Of a stretch of DNA of 64,000 nt, positions 33,278 to 44,339 are shown in pieces. A program made the translations under genes and the position numbers. This stretch comes from Selaginella moellendorffii (lineage: Eukaryota > Streptophyta > Lycopodiopsida > Selaginellales > Selaginellaceae). Numbering within the stretch: the first letter of the stretch is position 1; each line of letters opens with the position of its first letter. The DNA is taken from positions 4,029,229-4,093,228 of the forward strand of contig NW_003314264.1 in the NCBI RefSeq assembly GCF_000143415.4, written 5' to 3'. The notes beneath the pieces are model-generated. The model searched no databases, was not told where the DNA came from, and saw only the letters and a list, made by a program, of their open reading frames with translations.

Positions 33278-35604
33278 ATGGTCTCCATTTTGCTTTTCAT
33301 GTTCTTCACAGTGACTGCCGCAACGCAGCTTGATGGAACCAATATTTACATAGCTTACTTGGGAGGGACGAGAAGCATTGAGGCTCAAACTATCACAACA
33401 AGCCATCATCAAATTCTTTCTCAAGTCACTGGAACGTAAAGTTTTTTCATGAAAAGCAGGACTCCACAAATCACTAATTTCTTTCTTTTCTACCTAGTTT
33501 GGAGTCTGCCATGGACGCCATTGTCTACAGCTACAGCCACGGCTTTAGTGGTTTTTCTGCAAAGCTAACACCAGATCAGGCCGAGGCATTATCAAGTTAA
33601 GTCTGTGATCATGGAGAGATTCACTAAACAATTTTGTTCTTACCAGAGTTTCCTGAAATACTGAGCGTTTATCCCAGTAAGACGTATCACATCCAGACAA
33701 CTCGCTCATGGGACTTCGTTGGCTTGAGCGAGTCTCTAAGTTCGGAGCAATCAGGAATCGAGTTCTTCCCCCATGAACGTTACGATGTCATTGTAGGAGT
33801 TCTAGACAGCGGTATCACTCTTGCCCCTTCATATGCTAGCATAGAAACAACCGTCAGCGTTCTCGGACAGAAAGTCTGCGAGACAAGCTTACTCATTCTT
33901 CGAGAAGTTGATCTTGATCTCGTTCTTGTACAGGAGTGTGGCCAGAATCCAAGAGCTTCCACGATGCCGACATGAGACCCGTTCCAGGACGATGGAAAGG
34001 AACTTGCATGAATCCAGCTGGTACAAACGCATCTGCCATTATCAAATGCAACAGGTGAAAAGGAAAAACATAGCGAACTTAAACCTGAATCATCTTTACA
34101 GGAAGCTTGTCGGTGCTCGTACTTTCGACGCTCACGGCTCACACGTCTATGAGAATGCCAGGGACGGCACTGGTCACGGAACTCACGCTGCATCCACTGC
34201 GACTGGAAGGCTCGTTGCAAACGCAAGTGTGAATGGAGTTGCCCGAGGAACTGCCCGTGGTGGTGCACCGTTATCAAGGCTTGCGGCTTATAAAGTTTGC
34301 TGGGGTTTCATCTGTGACGAGGCTGATATTTTAGCTGGATTTGACACTGCAATACACGATGGAGTTGATATTATCTCAATCTCGGTTGGGAGAAGCCCGC
34401 ATAGATATAGTACTGATGGATTAGCAATTGGAGCTTACCATGCCATGGAGAGAGGCATTGCCGTTGCAGCACCTGCTGGAAACTTCGATTTTTTTATCTA
34501 TCAAATTGCAAATGGCGCACCTTGGCTCTTCACAGTTGCTGCAAGCACGATTGATCGAAAAATCACAGAGGTTAAGATCTTTCAGAATAAAAACGAGGAC
34601 TTACTTTTTCTTTTTTTCTTTTCTGTTCTTTCCTGTTGTGCAGAGTACTCAGATCGACAATTATAAACCAGCTCCAGTTATGGCTCCATTCTCCTTGACT
34701 GGACCAAACAGCTTGGATGCAAGTATCATAAAGGTGAGCATTAGAAGCAAAGCATTGTTTCATGGATGACTTACACAGATGACTTACATGAGCGACTTTT
34801 GTAGCCCGATATCACTGCTCCTGGTGTTGATATTCTAGCAGCCTGGCCAACCAACATTCCAGTTCATGGCACCAATGCAACTTACGGTGAATACTCACTT
34901 CTCTCGGGGACATCAATGGCCACTCCACACGTCGGGGGAGCGTTAGCATTCCTCAAGTCGATCCATCCGACATGGAGCCCCGCAGCACTAAAATCTGCAC
35001 TCATGACAACAGGTAAACTCATCAAACAATTGCGAAAGATGATCATCAACGATTCAATGCAGCAAGCACCCTGGATAACACAAACGCCACAATCACGAGA
35101 GGAAACGCCCCATCCAATCCATTCAGCTTTGGCTCTGGCATTATCCAGCCCGCAAAAGCAGTCGATCCAGGACTAATCTATGATATCCATCCAGAAGACT
35201 ACATACAATATCTCTGGAGCATCAACTATACCTCCGTCGAGATCCAGCACATCACTGGCAGCCATTGCCCCAAACACTCCACGGATTTCAGCCTCAACTA
35301 TCCCTCCATCGCGATCGACAAGCTTGCGCCGGGCGCCAGTCGCACAATCTCAAGGATCGTCACGAATGTAGGCACCGGAAGATCTTCCTACACTGTCGCA
35401 GTGGCGCCGCCGAGCGATGCCGCGCTTGCCATCGCCGTGAACCCTAAAACCCTAGATTTCTTCTTCACTGGCCAGAAGCTCTCTTACACAGTCACGCTAT
35501 CTTTGAATAAGGAAGCGGCGGGAAAGAGCTGGATATTCTCTGCTTTGACTTGGACCGATGGCACCCATCAAGTACGAAGCCCCATTGCTGTGTTCTCTAG
35601 CTGA
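33278..35604 (+). CDS. Subtilisin-like protease lacking the PA-domain segment
   Basis: Exons 33278-33435, 33498-33595, 33647-33811, 33934-34054, 34102-34570, 34644-34733, 34805-35012, 35063-35604; 616 aa, against about 730-770 for the family. Signal peptide, then I9 propeptide ([27 protein letters not shown]). Catalytic residues are all present: Asp in VGVLDSGVWPES, His in [11 protein letters not shown], oxyanion Asn in AGNFDF, Ser in SGTSMATPH. Fibronectin-like C-terminus ([24 protein letters not shown]). Between [10 protein letters not shown] and [11 protein letters not shown] the usual PA insert is missing, exactly at an intron, so exon loss is likely. Open throughout, but may be inactive or misfolded. 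Adjacent to a decayed sister copy. Confidence 0.85.
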
Positions 35605-35845
35605 CGATCAAAGTGAAAATAAAATTTTAGGTCTTGGAAGAGCGCTAGGTCATTATGGATCTTCACTCCTTGCAGCGTGATCGATTCTTCCGCGTGGATG
35701 AGCTACTGCTTTCCTGGATCGGCTAGAACTTTTGATCCATTGGATGAGCCACGGATCGGCTAAGAATTAGCGCTTAATCGATTCTCCGCGTGGATGAGCT
35801 TCTCCTCGGCTAGAAATCACAAATGTAAGTGTTCTTCTCTTTTAG
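35605..35845. other. Spacer with imperfect direct repeat
   Basis: Two copies of ATCGATTCTTCCGCGTGGAT-like sequence occur near 35680 and 35778. A possible splice donor (AAATGTAAGT, 35821) and acceptor (CTTTTAG, ending 35845) could give the following PPR gene a leader intron. Confidence 0.4.
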
Positions 35846-38347
35846 AAGCTTGATTCCACTCTCTCTTTCCATGAAGTGTTTCTTGCGGGAGGTTCACATC
35901 CAAAGTTTTCCATCGCGGCCACGAAAACTATCACCGCCTCGTCCACAGCGGCACTGCTTGCTGCTCTAAAGGCTTGTAGCGGCCGAGCAACGAAAGAAGA
36001 TGCCACAGAAGTGAATGGAAGGCTTGTCAAGGCCAAGTCTCTGCAAGAAGGTATGGAAATTCATTCTCAGGCTGGCTGCTTACGGGACGTGTTCGTGGCT
36101 AGCAGCTTGGTGGACATGTACGCGAAGTGTGGAAGCCTGGAAAAGGCTCGCAACGTTTTCGAGGCGATGCCTTGGCAGAATGTTGTGTCATGGAACGCGC
36201 TGATGCTCGGGTATGCTGAGAATGGGGAAGAGGAGGCATGTGTGAACTTACTTTCGTGTTTAGTGCCGAGGCTTCGATCACCGAGAACTTACGCGATTGC
36301 ACTCAAGGCTTGCAACAAATTAGCAGCAAAGGAAGAAGGCCAGAGCTATGGTGAACAGGAGCTTGTCAAAATCAAGAGCCTGGAGACGGGTATGAGTTTG
36401 CATTGTCAGGCTGCTGGGAGTGGTTTTGACGCGGAAATTTTTGTTGCTGGCAGCTTGATTGATATGTATGCCAAGTGTGGGAGCTTGCGGGATGCTCGCA
36501 AAGTTTTTGATACGATTCCTTGCTACGACGTGGTGTGTTGGAACTCGCTCATGTCGGGCTACATTGAAAACGGTGAGGGAGGCACAGCTTTGGCATTGTT
36601 TGATTGTCTTGGCAGTTTAGCGGATAGTCTAAGCTATGTTGCTGCTTTCAGAGCTTGCGCTGGTCTGGCAGTGGAAGAAGAAGCTAAGAAAGGCAGTGTG
36701 AAGTGGGAATCGCTTCAAAGAGGTACCAACCTTCACCTTGAGTATACAAAACGACTTGGGAATAATGGTGATTGTAAGCTTCAGGTGGTCACCAGCATTA
36801 TAGCTATGTACTCAAAGTGTGGATCCATGGTGGAGGCTCGTAGGGTATTTGATGGTCTCCAGCGAAACACTCACGATGCGGTTTCATGGACAGCGCTTAT
36901 GTTTGGGTACGTCGAGAACAAGCAGGAACTCCAGGCTTTGGAACTTTTCGCAAGCATGGCCAAAGTTTGTCGACCAAACGCGCGGGCGTTTGTGGTTGCA
37001 CTCAAGGCTTGCACTCGAGTAGCTGCGAACGAAGGTGGCAAGGTCGTTGCTGGGGACACGATTGTGAAGGTCAGAGCTTTGGAAAATGGGATGGAGATAC
37101 ACAGCAGAGCTGCAACCGATGGATTCGACAAGAACACCATTGTCTCCAACGCGGTGGTGGAAATGTACGCACAGTGTGGGAGCCTAGTCGATGCTCGGGC
37201 CGTCCTGGACAGGATGGTGGAACACGACGAGGCGTCCTGGAATGCCTTGCTTCTCGGCTACTCTCAAAGCGGCGAGCAGGAACTGGCTCTGGAGCTCTTT
37301 GAGCTGCTGAGCTCTTCGGGAAGAAGCGGCGGCCGTCCGGCTTACGCTGCTGCACTGAAGTGCTGCGCTGAACTGGCCGCTAAGGAAGATGGCAGGACGG
37401 TCGACGGGAAGCTCGTCAAGCTCGGCTCTCTGGAGAAAGTTATGAGGATCCACTCGCAGGCTGTGGAGATCGAGCTCGACTCGGACAGGTTTCTAGCCAG
37501 CGCGCTGGTTGATACGTATGCCAAGTGTGGGAGCGTGCTGGACGCTCGAAGAGTTTTCGACAGCATGGTGCTCGAGAGCCAGGACGACTTGGTTTTGTGG
37601 ACTTCGATCATGCTGGCTCACGCCGACAACGGTGAAGGGAGAGTGACTTTGGAGCTCTTCTCGCGGATCAAAAGCCAGCCTTGGTGGTCGCCGCGGGATC
37701 CTCAGACAATGGTCGCGGCGCTCAAAGCTTCCGGGAGCAGTGAAGTGGCGTCGCTGGAGAGCGCTCGGCGGATCCATGCGGAAGCTTGCCGGCACGGCCT
37801 GATCGAGCGCGACGAAGCTCTGGCGAGCTGCCTGGTGGACGCGTATGGAAGGCTCGGAAGATCCGGCGACTCCCAGCAGGTATTCGACTCCATTCCCGTG
37901 AAAGGTCCACTGACTTGGACGGCGCTGGTGGCCGGTTACAGCCGCGTGGGAGATCCGGAGCTCGTCTTTCGCTGGTTTCGCAAGATGGTCGACGAGAAGA
38001 TCATCCCGGACGCCATCGCTTGCGTGTGCGTGCTCGCGGCTTGCAGCCACGCCGGCCTCGTCGACAGGGGCCTGGAGTTTCTACGCGAGATGGAGGCGAT
38101 GTTTGGGATCAAGCCCGACATCCGGCACTACTCGTGCGTGATCGACATGCTGGGGCGAGCAAACCGGCTGGAAGAAGCTCTGGCGATGGCGGAGACGATG
38201 CCGGTGGATCCAAATGCGGTGACTTGGACGACGCTGCTGGGCGCTTGCGCCAAGTGGAAGAACGCGACGCTGGGGAAGATCGCGTTTGAGAGATCCAGGC
38301 AAATGCATCCCTCAAACTTCCAGTTGATGGCAAACATCTACGCTTAG
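35846..38347 (+). CDS. PPR protein, PLS-like, start codon unclear
   Basis: Open frame of over 820 codons after an acceptor at 35845. Repeats alternate PPR motifs such as VASSLVDMYAKCGSLEKARNVFEAMP and NVVSWNALMLGYAENGEEE with a recurring insert (AAKEEGQ...KIKSLETGM). Ends VTWTTLLGACAKWKNATLGKIAFERSRQMHPSNFQLMANIYA, inside the E region, with no DYW domain. PPR proteins bind organelle RNA; PLS types guide C-to-U editing. The first in-frame ATG is at 36053, but the clearly homologous repeat sequence begins well before it, and the ATG at 35871 is in another frame. Either an upstream exon, a non-AUG start or start-codon loss applies. Confidence 0.85.
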   Translation, partial: KLDSTLSFHEVFLAGGSHPKFSIAATKTITASSTAALLAALKACSGRATKEDATEVNGRLVKAKSLQEGMEIHSQAGCLRDVFVASSLVDMYAKCGSLEKARNVFEAMPWQNVVSWNALMLGYAENGEEEACVNLLSCLVPRLRSPRTYAIALKACNKLAAKEEGQSYGEQELVKIKSLETGMSLHCQAAGSGFDAEIFVAGSLIDMYAKCGSLRDARKVFDTIPCYDVVCWNSLMSGYIENGEGGTALALFDCLGSLADSLSYVAAFRACAGLAVEEEAKKGSVKWESLQRGTNLHLEYTKRLGNNGDCKLQVVTSIIAMYSKCGSMVEARRVFDGLQRNTHDAVSWTALMFGYVENKQELQALELFASMAKVCRPNARAFVVALKACTRVAANEGGKVVAGDTIVKVRALENGMEIHSRAATDGFDKNTIVSNAVVEMYAQCGSLVDARAVLDRMVEHDEASWNALLLGYSQSGEQELALELFELLSSSGRSGGRPAYAAALKCCAELAAKEDGRTVDGKLVKLGSLEKVMRIHSQAVEIELDSDRFLASALVDTYAKCGSVLDARRVFDSMVLESQDDLVLWTSIMLAHADNGEGRVTLELFSRIKSQPWWSPRDPQTMVAALKASGSSEVASLESARRIHAEACRHGLIERDEALASCLVDAYGRLGRSGDSQQVFDSIPVKGPLTWTALVAGYSRVGDPELVFRWFRKMVDEKIIPDAIACVCVLAACSHAGLVDRGLEFLREMEAMFGIKPDIRHYSCVIDMLGRANRLEEALAMAETMPVDPNAVTWTTLLGACAKWKNATLGKIAFERSRQMHPSNFQLMANIYA

Positions 38348-38561
38348 GAAACTCAAGAGCCCTAATTTTCTGACAATATAAAGGTTCTTGTTTAAATGAT
38401 CCATAAAAGTGAATTTAGGGCAATAGGGCAGTTAGGGTTTATCGATTCTCTCCTTTTTACTATTTAACGCGAGGTATAACAGCGGAGGGTGTTTGTTCGA
38501 GCTTCTAGGCGCTGGGAATTCCATGGCAAGGTGAGTGCTTTGGAGCTTGCTAGATCGAGGG
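38348..38561. promoter_or_regulatory. Promoter region of PHD-homeodomain gene
   Basis: 214 bp. Contains GTTAGGGTTTATC (telo-box-like) at 38431-38443 and a TTTTTACTATTTAA stretch. An upstream ATG at 38523 is followed by a stop-free but unconvincing frame. Confidence 0.4.
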
Positions 38562-40800
38562 ATGGGGCGGAGGAGCCAGAAGAGCGCCAATGCGAATCGA
38601 GAAGGGGGAGCTGCCGGGGAGGAGGAGGCGACCCACAAGCCCAGGAAATCGAAATCCGGGAGGACTGGGAGCAAGGGCGGAAGGCCGAGAACTAGGGATC
38701 AGGAGGAGCCGTGTAGCTCGTCGCGGGCGGAGGCGGAGAGGGAGGCGAGGCGGCGGAGGAAGAAAATGCGCGGCACGCCCATCGGCCATTGTGTGAGCAA
38801 TGCCGACGCCACTGCCACCGCCAAGATCATGAAGCAAGTCAAGTACTACTTTAACTCTATGAAGTTGGAGCAAAGCTTCATCGATGCCTACGCCAACGAT
38901 GGCTGGAAGGGACAGAGGTAAGAATAAAAAAGGCTAGAACTTTCTCCTTCTTTCCTTGCTTGCCTTCCTCTCTAGAACTCATGATTTTTTTATTTTTTTT
39001 TCTTGCAGCCGAGAGAAAGTTCGGCCCGAGAAGGAACTCGAGAGGGCTACCGCAAAGATACTCGGCTGGAAGCTCAAAATCCGGAAGGCCGTCCAGGAGC
39101 TCGATAAGATGTGCTTGGAAGGCTCGATTCTAGACTCGGCTTTTGACGCTGATGGACAACTTGACTACCAAGAGGTATGTATCACTTGTTCGTCCTAGTT
39201 TTAGATTCTCTTTTCCTCGGACTCTTGCAGATTTTCTGTGCCAAATGCCACTCTCACGAGGCGGAAGTGGACAATGACATTATTCTTTGCGATGGTTTTT
39301 GCAACCGAGGATTCCATCAAAAGTGCCTGAATCCACCACTAGCAACGGAGGACAGTTAAGTGTTTTCTCTTTTCTCGCAAGCGAACGCTCGTATTTAGAC
39401 TCTGTGTGCAGTTCCTCCCGGTGACGAAGGCTGGATGTGCCCGATCTGCGATTGCAAGTCGGACTGCGCATCGTTTCTAAACGACCACTTAGGCACGGAC
39501 TTCGATGTCGAGATGAGCTGGGAGGTGAAGTACTCCTTTCGTCTTTACTCGTTTCTCGCTAAGAGCTAGCCTTTCTTTGCCAGAAATTTTTCCCCGAGGC
39601 AGTTGAAGGTAGTAATACTATTGTAGCTGACGATGCGGTCCAGGATCTTCCATCCGAGGACTCTGACGACGATGACTATGATCCGGATAACAAAGATAAG
39701 GAACAGGAAAAGCTTGCCAACGGCAAGGGAGCTAAAGCCAACGAAGCTGGGGAAGAACAGGATCAAGCAGGAGACGATGACGACGAAAGCGACGATAGCG
39801 GTGGCGATGACTCCGGGGGTGGTGATGGCTCCGACTCCGACGATGGAACGACCGACTTATCCGGCGAGGAGCCTCTCTCGGCCGCCGAGGAGGACGAGGA
39901 CGAGAAAGAGAAAGAGGGAGACGAGGAAGGCGGCGGCAGCAAGAAAGACTCGGACGAAGTGTCCGGCAAGAGGCGGCGGAGAGACGTAGATTACAGAAAG
40001 CTCCACGATGTGAGTACTTCTTCTCTCCAGAAATGAAAGCCTCGCACTGTTTCGTGTGAGTGCTTTAGACAGCACGAAGCTTTTCTCGGGGATTCATTCG
40101 GGTGTGGGCCTGTAGGAGATGTTTGGAGTGGAGTACGAATGGGCCGAGGCTTTCCAGAGCGAGGACGAGGACTACGGCCCTTTGAAGAGGCCCAGGAAGC
40201 AACGAAGTGAGAGAAAAACCGATAGAAACGAGCAAAACCAAGACCACGGCGAGAACCAGGATGGTTTCAGCGATAAGTCGAAGAGAATTCCTCCGGAAGC
40301 TGTACAGGTTTGTGCTTGTTATCTCCAAGCGCTTGGCTAGTTTTCGATCGAAACTTTCCAACTTTGCAGAGATTGAGAGTAGCTTTCGACCGGGACCAAC
40401 TTCCCTCGCGGGATAGCAAGGAAGCGATCGCAAAAGAGCTGGGCCTCTCTTACAGGAAAGTAAGTTCGTGCTTGGATGTTCGTCGCTTCTTTGTTCTTGC
40501 TTAGCTCTTCTTCCACAGGTGGACGTGTGGTTTAAGAACGTAAGAACGCAAGCCTTGAAGAAGGCCAAGAGCGACGAGGCCGAGAACCAAACGCTGCTCA
40601 CGCAAGTCGGCCAGGCAGAGCTCAAGCTCGAGGATTTAAAGAGAGCTATGGAGGCTGTGCGGCACTTGGAGGTGCTCAAGCTCTCGTCATACGCGCAGGG
40701 CTTCTACGAGAACTCGGTTGTGGACGTCAACCGTGGAAAGAGGCTCGTCTACATGCCAGTAGCCGAGGTTGTAGAACAAGGTGGCACCAATCCATTGTAA
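38562..40800 (+). CDS. PHD-finger homeodomain protein (PRH/HAT3.1 type)
   Basis: Exons 38562-38917, 39009-39174, 39231-39354, 39412-39524, 39584-40009, 40116-40307, 40370-40459, 40519-40800; 582 aa. Basic N-terminus; conserved helical region ([26 protein letters not shown]); PHD finger [43 protein letters not shown] with C4HC3 spacing; long acidic region ([14 protein letters not shown]); then a homeodomain-like region ([46 protein letters not shown]) with the WFKNxR core of helix 3. These proteins are nuclear, reading chromatin by the PHD finger and binding DNA by the homeodomain. C-terminal coiled coil seen. Confidence 0.93.
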
Positions 40801-40839
40801 AATAGATAGAAACTTACATAGAGAACTCGCTAAGTTCTT

Positions 40840-42609
40840 TCACTTTCCTCGCTGGAAATCTACACGGCTCCTGCTGGATCCCCCCTCGTAGCTCTCTCGA
40901 GTCCCGGATCCACCGCTGGCTTTCATGGTTCCTCCTCCGCTACGATCACTCGGCTTCTTCCCGCGCTTCACTTCGCTGAGATACGAGTTGAGCCCGAATG
41001 GATCCTGGTCCTTCTCGTCCTTCTCAAACTCCACCGGCTTCTCCCTGGGAGCGCGCTGCTCGGTCGCCCCGGCGAATCCCTTGTCCGGCCGGAACCGGTC
41101 CGTCTTGAGCTTCTCCAAGTCTTCCTCGCCTCCATACATCTCCGAGTCGGCGTCCTTCTTGGGCCTGTGAAGACCACCGATGCTCGGGTGGCTCGTGAAC
41201 AGCCCGGTTGTGTAGACGCTGTAAGTGTCGTCGGCCGCGAATCCAGAGTCCATGCCTTGCTCCTGGTTGAAGAGCCGCTGGTCGTAGAGAACCTGCTCGC
41301 CACCGCTCGACTTAACGTTGGCCATGCCGAGAGCAACCTTCTCGGTGATATCCCTGTCCCTGTCCCTGGTGAGCTTGCTCTTCTTCCCCCCAGCCGCATC
41401 CTTGGCCTCGAGCCGCCGCTCTCTCTCGCGCTCGCGCTTTCTGTCCATCCGGATCGCCTCCCTCTTCTGCCGCTCCGCTCTCTCCTCCCGGTCCTCCCGG
41501 TCCTCCTCTCGCTCTTCTCGCTCCTCTCGCTCCTCTCGCTCCTCCTCCACTGCTACTGCTCGGCCCCCGCCCCTGTCCGGCGCCACCACCCCTGCTCTCT
41601 CCATCCGCGACTTCTGCGCCAGGGCTCGCAGCTCCTGCTCCTTCTTCTCCTTCTCCTTGAGCGTGATCTCGCGCTGGATCTTGGACCGCATCGTGACCGC
41701 CTCGCGGGCCTTCTGCTCCGCGACGTAGAGCGCCTCAGACAGCTTCGCGAAGTTGTCGTTGATCTGGACCTCCTGGAGGCCGCGGCCATCGGCGGCCAGG
41801 CGCTTGTCGAGCGGGATGGTGTATCCTTTCGGGTTCTTCCAGTTGGAGATGCACGGCGGGATCTTCCAGTCCTGCTGGTCCTTCACCGTCACAGGCCGGG
41901 GTGGCGAGTGCATCACCGGCACCGGCGGCGACCCCGATGGCTTTGGAACTCTCTTGTGCTTGAATTTTGGCGGCTCGAGTGGATCCACGGGCATCTCCAC
42001 CATCTTGATCGTCCTCTCCTTGGCTCCAGAGTTAAACGCGGACGAAAGCTGCGAGGGAGTGTACTTGATGTAAGACGGCCCGGAGCTCGCCGATGGAACG
42101 TTCTTGGGCTGTGCGGCCGCCAGCCTCTCGTGGACGATCTTCTCCAGCGCCATCTTCGTCCTCTCGGTTGTCTCCTTGATCTCATCCTCGCCCGGCTTGG
42201 CCGAGGGAACCTCGCTGGGGAGCTTGGGGACGAGATCCCTGTGCTGGGTGTAGACGATCTTGGAAGAATTCTCGCCCTGCTTCACCACCGCGTCATACCT
42301 CACGTTCCCCTGCGCGTCCACGGTGGTGGGCAGCACCGAATTGTTGTGCTTGTCGTGCTTCTTGCCCATCTCCAGCGGGAACTGGGCGAGATGGATCTCC
42401 GGGAAGGCGCCGCCATCGCCGAAATCCTCCACCCTCTTGGGCACGAAGCCAGAGCGCTTGCCATAGGGCGGCGGCTCCTTGTGCTTGCTCACTGCTTGCG
42501 GCCGGATTACCTCGAGGCGGCTCTGGTACCACGATTGGGAGGCGACGTCGTCCACGCGCTGCTGCTCCACGGCGCTCTTGGGAGGTGGAAGGCGGCTCAG
42601 CAGCGCCAT
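40840..42609 (-). CDS. SKIP: SNW/SKI-interacting protein (SKIP)
   Basis: Single exon, 589 codons. SKIP_SNW domain occupies residues 170-330: SYIKYTPSQLSSAFNSGAKERTIKMVEMPVDPLEPPKFKHKR, then the signature ISNWKNPKGYTIPLDKRLAADGRGL. The C-terminal half is a charged Glu/Arg region (EREEREEREEDREDREERAER) ending with PFGLNSYLSEVKRGKK. SKIP is a spliceosome component of the Prp19 complex and a transcription co-regulator; in plants it controls clock-gene splicing and salt tolerance. The lack of introns is as in other plant SKIP genes. Telo-box-like AACCCTA repeats lie just above the ATG (42625-42652). Confidence 0.97.
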   Translation of the reverse strand: MALLSRLPPPKSAVEQQRVDDVASQSWYQSRLEVIRPQAVSKHKEPPPYGKRSGFVPKRVEDFGDGGAFPEIHLAQFPLEMGKKHDKHNNSVLPTTVDAQGNVRYDAVVKQGENSSKIVYTQHRDLVPKLPSEVPSAKPGEDEIKETTERTKMALEKIVHERLAAAQPKNVPSASSGPSYIKYTPSQLSSAFNSGAKERTIKMVEMPVDPLEPPKFKHKRVPKPSGSPPVPVMHSPPRPVTVKDQQDWKIPPCISNWKNPKGYTIPLDKRLAADGRGLQEVQINDNFAKLSEALYVAEQKAREAVTMRSKIQREITLKEKEKKEQELRALAQKSRMERAGVVAPDRGGGRAVAVEEEREEREEREEREEDREDREERAERQKREAIRMDRKRERERERRLEAKDAAGGKKSKLTRDRDRDITEKVALGMANVKSSGGEQVLYDQRLFNQEQGMDSGFAADDTYSVYTTGLFTSHPSIGGLHRPKKDADSEMYGGEEDLEKLKTDRFRPDKGFAGATEQRAPREKPVEFEKDEKDQDPFGLNSYLSEVKRGKKPSDRSGGGTMKASGGSGTRESYEGGSSRSRVDFQRGK

Positions 42610-42731
42610 AGCCTCGATCCTTAGAACCCTAAAATTCTATAACCCTAAGAAGTAATGGTCTCTTTAAATAGTCTCCAAAAAGCTTTGATTCCAAAAAATA
42701 TTATTGGCATCGTTAGTCTCTACCATTGATT

Positions 42732-44002
42732 CTATTTCTTGGGCTTCAATGCGATGAGTGGATCTCCATAGCCAACCGGCACTATAGAAAAAAAAAAGGG
42801 ATTTGTTTTTATCTCGAATCGAATCGAATAGAGCTCGATATTTACCTCCGTCTTCCCAAAGAACTTTGATCACATCTCCAGACGTTTCGCTCTGCAAAAG
42901 AAGTGCATAAACAAGGAAGCTCTCTAGCGGCCAAAATAAAAAAAGATTTTGCGAAGTTACCTCCACTGCTGTTTGAGTTCCAAATTGCTCCAAGTAACAC
43001 ACGACTTGGCCCTCCTTCACTGTCTGGCCCTGCAAAGATCAAGGCAAAGTTTTCCTCCTTTTTTCTTGTTATTCGATCGATCGGACTTACCTCTTGGCAA
43101 AGAGGTGCACCAAACTTTCCTTTCACTAAACGAGACCGTCGAAACAGACCAACCTGTGCGTTCTCAGTAAGAATCGATCGATCTAAGAAGGAGAAGATAG
43201 AAAGTAGTACCTTTGGAGCATTAACGAAGACCACTCCGGTCTCCGCGGCTGCCTTTTGGAGCTCGTCATAAGCAACAGCCTTGGACATCATCGGCGAGAC
43301 TTTGGAAGTTTTCGCGGCCGGTTTTGATGGAGCCGCCGGCTTGCTAGAAACCGGTGCTGCCGCTGGTGCCGCCACTGGTGGAGCAGCGACTGACGCCGCC
43401 GGAGGAGGCTTTGGAGCAGGAACGCTTCTTCTCATGTGAAGGTTAAACGCGCCAACCTGAGAGAGACAAAGAACAAAAATTCCATTCATTGATCAAATGA
43501 AAGAAGAAAGCAAGAAAGCGTTACTACCTTGACATTAAGCTCCGCGATCTTCGTCTCATCGCAAACTTCTCTGAGGAGGGTGTGGATCTACGTGAAATCA
43601 AGAGGAAAAGATTTGTTTTCTTTCAAGATCTAGAGCCAGCAAGCTTACTTCCGCAGAGGTCGGGATCACCGGCTCCAGCTCCTCGATTTCTAGAAGAAAA
43701 AGGTCGGCAAAAAAGTAGAGGAAGAAAAAGAGAAAACAAGGAAAAAAGAGGAGGTCCAATTTTTTGTCTTGACTTACTCGTCGCGACACAAAAGACTCGC
43801 TGGCTCCTCCGTGCCCAGCATTGCCTCACGGAGACTCTAGAAACGCTGATAATGGCGCTGGATCCATACGAAACATGGCATGCGTCCAGTGACGAGCTCG
43901 CCGGCGAGAATTGAGCTTGCAACACTGCATTTGGGCGGACCAGAGGAGCAACATTAGAGATCGAGAGCAAGATCAGAGAAACTCACAGGACGACGCGGCC
44001 AT
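42732..44002 (-). CDS. BADC: Biotin/lipoyl attachment domain-containing protein (BADC-like)
   Basis: Exons 44002-43987, 43924-43778, 43689-43649, 43587-43528, 43456-43211, 43153-43091, 43029-42961, 42891-42846, 42781-42732; 245 aa. A Ser/Arg-rich plastid transit peptide leads to KIEELEPVIPTSAE, an Ala/Pro hinge, and a biotinyl-like domain: FGAPLCQEGQTVKEGQVVCYLEQFGTQTAVESETSGDVIKVLWEDG, then GYGDPLIALKP. Where BCCP has the biotinylated EAMKLM, this protein has EQFGTQ, so it cannot be biotinylated. BADC proteins join heteromeric ACCase in place of BCCP and lower its activity, slowing plastid fatty acid synthesis. Most exon joins are phase 0. Confidence 0.88.
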
Positions 44003-44181
44003 TTCTAGCGTTCCCCGACGTTCCCGAGCAAGCACAACGATCTAGGGCTTTAAGGGCTTTAATAACCAGCGATCATTCCAATGCAGGGAACCGACGGCCC
44101 TGGACACGCCACGTGGCATTGTTCAAATTGATCATTAACTGTTTGATCTACTTGAGATGTTTAGCGTTAACTAATGAAAAT

Positions 44182-44253
44182 GGGCATTTGGTCTAGTGGT
44201 ATGATTCTCGCTTAGGGTGCGAGAGGTCCCGAGTTCAATTCTCGGAATGCCCC
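44182..44253 (+). tRNA. tRNA-Pro (AGG)
   Basis: 72-nt cloverleaf. Acceptor GGGCATT pairs with AATGCCC, discriminator C. D-arm TTGGTCTAGTGGTAT, T-arm GAGTTCAATTCTC. Anticodon loop TTAGGGT gives AGG. No intron. Confidence 0.96.
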
Positions 44254-44339
44254 AAGATCATCCATTTTTAATTTTGACAAAACAAAGCAAGTTATTTCCA
44301 GTCCGCCACCTTTCTCTTCTCAAGCACATTGCAAATCTA

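Noticed and set aside
34572-34643. Possible frame break in the open subtilase after [10 protein letters not shown]
   Set aside because: It is a normal intron (34571-34643) with GTTAAG donor and TTGTGCAG acceptor; the frame continues.
38523-38561. ATG at 38523 followed by GTGAGT as first exon of the PHD-homeodomain gene
   Set aside because: The implied intron would be about 23 nt, too short; the ATG at 38562 suffices.
41167-42624. 485-codon plus-strand open frame opposite SKIP
   Set aside because: Leu/Arg-rich shadow of a biased GC-rich gene; SNW motifs prove the minus strand.
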